Assembly (NCBI GenBank): GCA_902482185.1
Contig: CABSZR010000067.1
Coordinates: 1 to 7,297 of the forward strand
DNA length: 7,297 nucleotides
Source: an uncultured Collinsella sp.
Lineage (GTDB): Bacteria > Actinomycetota > Coriobacteriia > Coriobacteriales > Coriobacteriaceae
Reading direction: 5' to 3'
Of the stretch, positions 5,387 to 7,297 are shown one piece after another (positions within the stretch are counted from its first letter, which is position 1; each line of letters starts with the position of its first letter). The notes below the pieces were generated by a model that was not told the origin of the DNA, ran no database searches, and worked only from the letters and a program-made list of their open reading frames with translations. The position numbers were made by a program, and so were the translations under genes.

Positions 5387-7297
5387 ATGAACACCCTCGC
5401 CGCCAAAGTCAGCCGGCAGCGCCACCTGTTTGCGCGATTCGCTTCCGTCTGCGTGCTCGTCGCGCTTGCGTTGTTGCTGCTGCCTGTCGCCGCGCACGCC
5501 GACGGCTACTCCATGACCCAGACCTATATCAGTGCCACGGTTGAGGCCGATGGATCGCTGACCGTTGTCGAGGGACGCCAGTTTGATTTCGACGACGACA
5601 TCAACGGCGTGTTTTGGGAGATCAATACGGGCGCCAACCAGCAGGGCGGCACGGCGGGCGTCGATGTGCTGAGTGTCGAGGAAGAGGACACCGCGTTTAA
5701 CAAAGTCGATAGCGCGAACAAGGGCGACTCTGGCGTCTATACGGTCGAGCAGACCGGTGACGGCGTAAAGATTAAGGTATTCAGCCCTCACGAGAGCGGC
5801 GACAGCGCGACCTATTACGTGAGCTATACCATGACCGGTGCGGTCATGAACTGGGCCGATACCGCCGAGCTCTACTGGAAGTTCGTGGGCGACGGCTGGT
5901 CTGCGGATTCCGATGACGTCGAGATGGAAGTGTACTTCGCAAATGCCGCTGCCGGGACGGCGGCCGTCAAGGGCGATAACTTCCGCGCATGGGGGCACGG
6001 TTCGCTGACGGGCGACGTGTCACTCGATGAGGACGAGCCCATGGTCACCTATACCATTCCCTGCGTGCATCAGGGCGAATTCGCCGAGGCGCGCATCGCC
6101 TTCCCCAGCGACTGGGTGCCGCAGCTTGCCGCCTCGGGCGAAGAGCGCATGTCAACGATCCTGAGCGAAGAGAAGGAATGGGCCGACGAGGCTAACGCCC
6201 GCCGCGCTCACGCTCGCATGATTGCCAATGCACTTGCCGTGCTAAGTGTTGTCGCGGCGGTGGCCTTTACCGGCACAATCGTTGTCCTCAAGCTTCGCCG
6301 CCGCAAGCCCAAGCCGCTTTTCCAGGACGAATATTTCCGCGATGTGCCTTCGGCCGACCATCCCGCCGTGCTTTCGGCCCTCATGAGCTGGAACGAGGTG
6401 CCCGACCAGGCATATATCGCCACGCTCATGAAGCTCACTGACGACCGTGTGATCAAGCTGGAGCAGGCGACCGTGACCAAGGCCAAGAAGGGTCTGTTGG
6501 GGCGTGAAAAAGAAGAGCAGACGTATCGCGTGACGGTGAGTGATGCGGGCTGGAAGTCGGCCAAGGGCATTGACCACATGGTGCTCAAGGTCTTCTTTGC
6601 CGGTGCTAAGCCTGACGAGAACGGTGACCGTTCGCGCACGTTCGACGAGCTGCAGCACTACGTCAAGCAGCACGCTACACCCGTGGGCGACAAGCTCGAG
6701 GACTATCAGAACACCGTTAAGGGCAAGCTGGCCGATAGCGAGTACGTTGCCTCGGACGGCATTGTTGCAATGGTGTTTTGCCTGGTTCTTGGTATCCTGA
6801 TTGCCTTTGTTCCCGTGGGATCCATCTTCTTTACCGATGGCGCACAGGCGAACATTACCGCCGCGGTTATCTCGGTGCCGATTGTGCTGGTGGGTATTGG
6901 CGTGGGCCTTACGTTCCGCCGCTTTACGCCGGAGGGCGCCGAGGTGGCGGCTCGCTGCAAGGCACTTAAGCATTGGCTCGAGGACTTCACTCGTCTAAAG
7001 GAAGCCGTCCCGGGCGATCTGGTGCTGTGGAACAAGCTGCTGGTGATGGGCGTGGCGCTGGGTGTTTCCAAGGAAGTGCTGCGTCAGCTTGCCGAGGCCG
7101 TGCCGCCCGAGGTGCGCGAGGCCGACGGCTTCTATGACAATTATCCCTGCTACTGGTGGTACTACCATCATTACGGTATCGAGTCTCCGCTCGATTCGTT
7201 CGATGACGTGTATCACGAGAGCATCCGTGAGCTGGCTTCGAGTTCCGATAGCTCGAGCGGCGGCAGCGGCGGCGGCTTCTCTGGCGGCGGTGGTGGC
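5387..7297 (+). CDS. DUF2207 membrane protein with signal peptide and glycine-rich tail (3' end cut by window)
   Basis: The frame is open for 637 codons to the window edge, from an ATG with AAAGGA (5374-5379) 7 nt upstream. Residues 1-38 are a signal peptide with a basic start, a hydrophobic core and a likely cleavage after AHA (36-38). An extracytoplasmic domain (about 39-277) follows. Then come a membrane segment (about 279-301), an RRRK-flanked cytoplasmic domain (about 302-457, with DHPAVLSALMSW), two further segments (about 459-482 and 491-512), and a C-terminal region ending in serine- and glycine-rich sequence (about 616-637). This layout and the GGGFSGGGGG tail are characteristic of the DUF2207 family, whose biochemical role is unknown. 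A cell-envelope role is only inferred from topology. Little more than the rest of the glycine tail and the stop should be missing. It appears to be transcribed alone, and codon use matches the GC-rich neighbours. Confidence 0.88.
   Translation, partial: MNTLAAKVSRQRHLFARFASVCVLVALALLLLPVAAHADGYSMTQTYISATVEADGSLTVVEGRQFDFDDDINGVFWEINTGANQQGGTAGVDVLSVEEEDTAFNKVDSANKGDSGVYTVEQTGDGVKIKVFSPHESGDSATYYVSYTMTGAVMNWADTAELYWKFVGDGWSADSDDVEMEVYFANAAAGTAAVKGDNFRAWGHGSLTGDVSLDEDEPMVTYTIPCVHQGEFAEARIAFPSDWVPQLAASGEERMSTILSEEKEWADEANARRAHARMIANALAVLSVVAAVAFTGTIVVLKLRRRKPKPLFQDEYFRDVPSADHPAVLSALMSWNEVPDQAYIATLMKLTDDRVIKLEQATVTKAKKGLLGREKEEQTYRVTVSDAGWKSAKGIDHMVLKVFFAGAKPDENGDRSRTFDELQHYVKQHATPVGDKLEDYQNTVKGKLADSEYVASDGIVAMVFCLVLGILIAFVPVGSIFFTDGAQANITAAVISVPIVLVGIGVGLTFRRFTPEGAEVAARCKALKHWLEDFTRLKEAVPGDLVLWNKLLVMGVALGVSKEVLRQLAEAVPPEVREADGFYDNYPCYWWYYHHYGIESPLDSFDDVYHESIRELASSSDSSSGGSGGGFSGGGGG

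Noticed and set aside
5366..5998. 210-codon minus-strand open frame opposite the DUF2207 gene
   Set aside because: Antisense shadow of the signal peptide and extracytoplasmic domain, with no ribosome site or motif.
6242..6973. 243-codon minus-strand open frame opposite the DUF2207 gene
   Set aside because: Antisense shadow; its His-rich, low-complexity product mirrors codons of the real gene.
7248..7297. GGC-rich microsatellite-like repeat at the window end
   Set aside because: Explained as codons for the serine/glycine-rich tail typical of DUF2207 proteins.

Overview
The window reads as chromosomal DNA of a high-GC, Gram-positive gut-type actinobacterium, most likely of the Coriobacteriia (Collinsella-like). 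This rests on base composition, on C/G-ending codon use in most genes, and on the gene mix (GluQ-RS, a DUF2207 membrane protein, a small metallophosphoesterase). The taxonomic call is inference. Both end genes run off the window, so the two largest proteins are incomplete.

Region 1 (1-2591, minus strand) is a single open frame of 863 codons, truncated at its C terminus by the window edge. It encodes a phospholipase-D-like nuclease, a superfamily 2 helicase and a DUF3427 domain in one chain. That is the architecture of SauUSI, the ATP-dependent type IV restriction enzyme of Staphylococcus aureus that attacks cytosine-modified DNA. Its composition is visibly less GC-rich than the rest of the window, and it stands alone with no methyltransferase, as expected for a type IV system. 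A 10-bp interrupted inverted repeat covers its start codon and a possible -10 box.

Region 2 (2592-3854, plus strand) holds the divergent intergenic stretch, a 79-residue two-helix membrane protein of unknown role, and a 241-residue calcineurin-like metallophosphoesterase with all its metal-binding motifs.

Region 3 (3870-4871, minus strand) is gluQ-RS, the tRNA glutamyl-Q(34) synthetase. It converges on the phosphoesterase gene with 15 bp between the two stops. It has no visible Shine-Dalgarno, but a good -10 hexamer lies 7 nt before its ATG, which suggests leaderless translation.

Region 4 (4872-5386) is a 515-bp gap between divergent genes and is the least explained part. It contains a 13-bp terminator-like hairpin with no gene to terminate, a 51-nt segment that can fold as an H-type pseudoknot on either strand, and two 15-bp direct repeats resembling dispersed extragenic repeats.

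Region 5 (5387-7297, plus strand) is a secreted-and-anchored DUF2207 membrane protein, open at the window end inside its glycine-rich tail. No shared pathway links the genes; they look like a set of independent transcription units.
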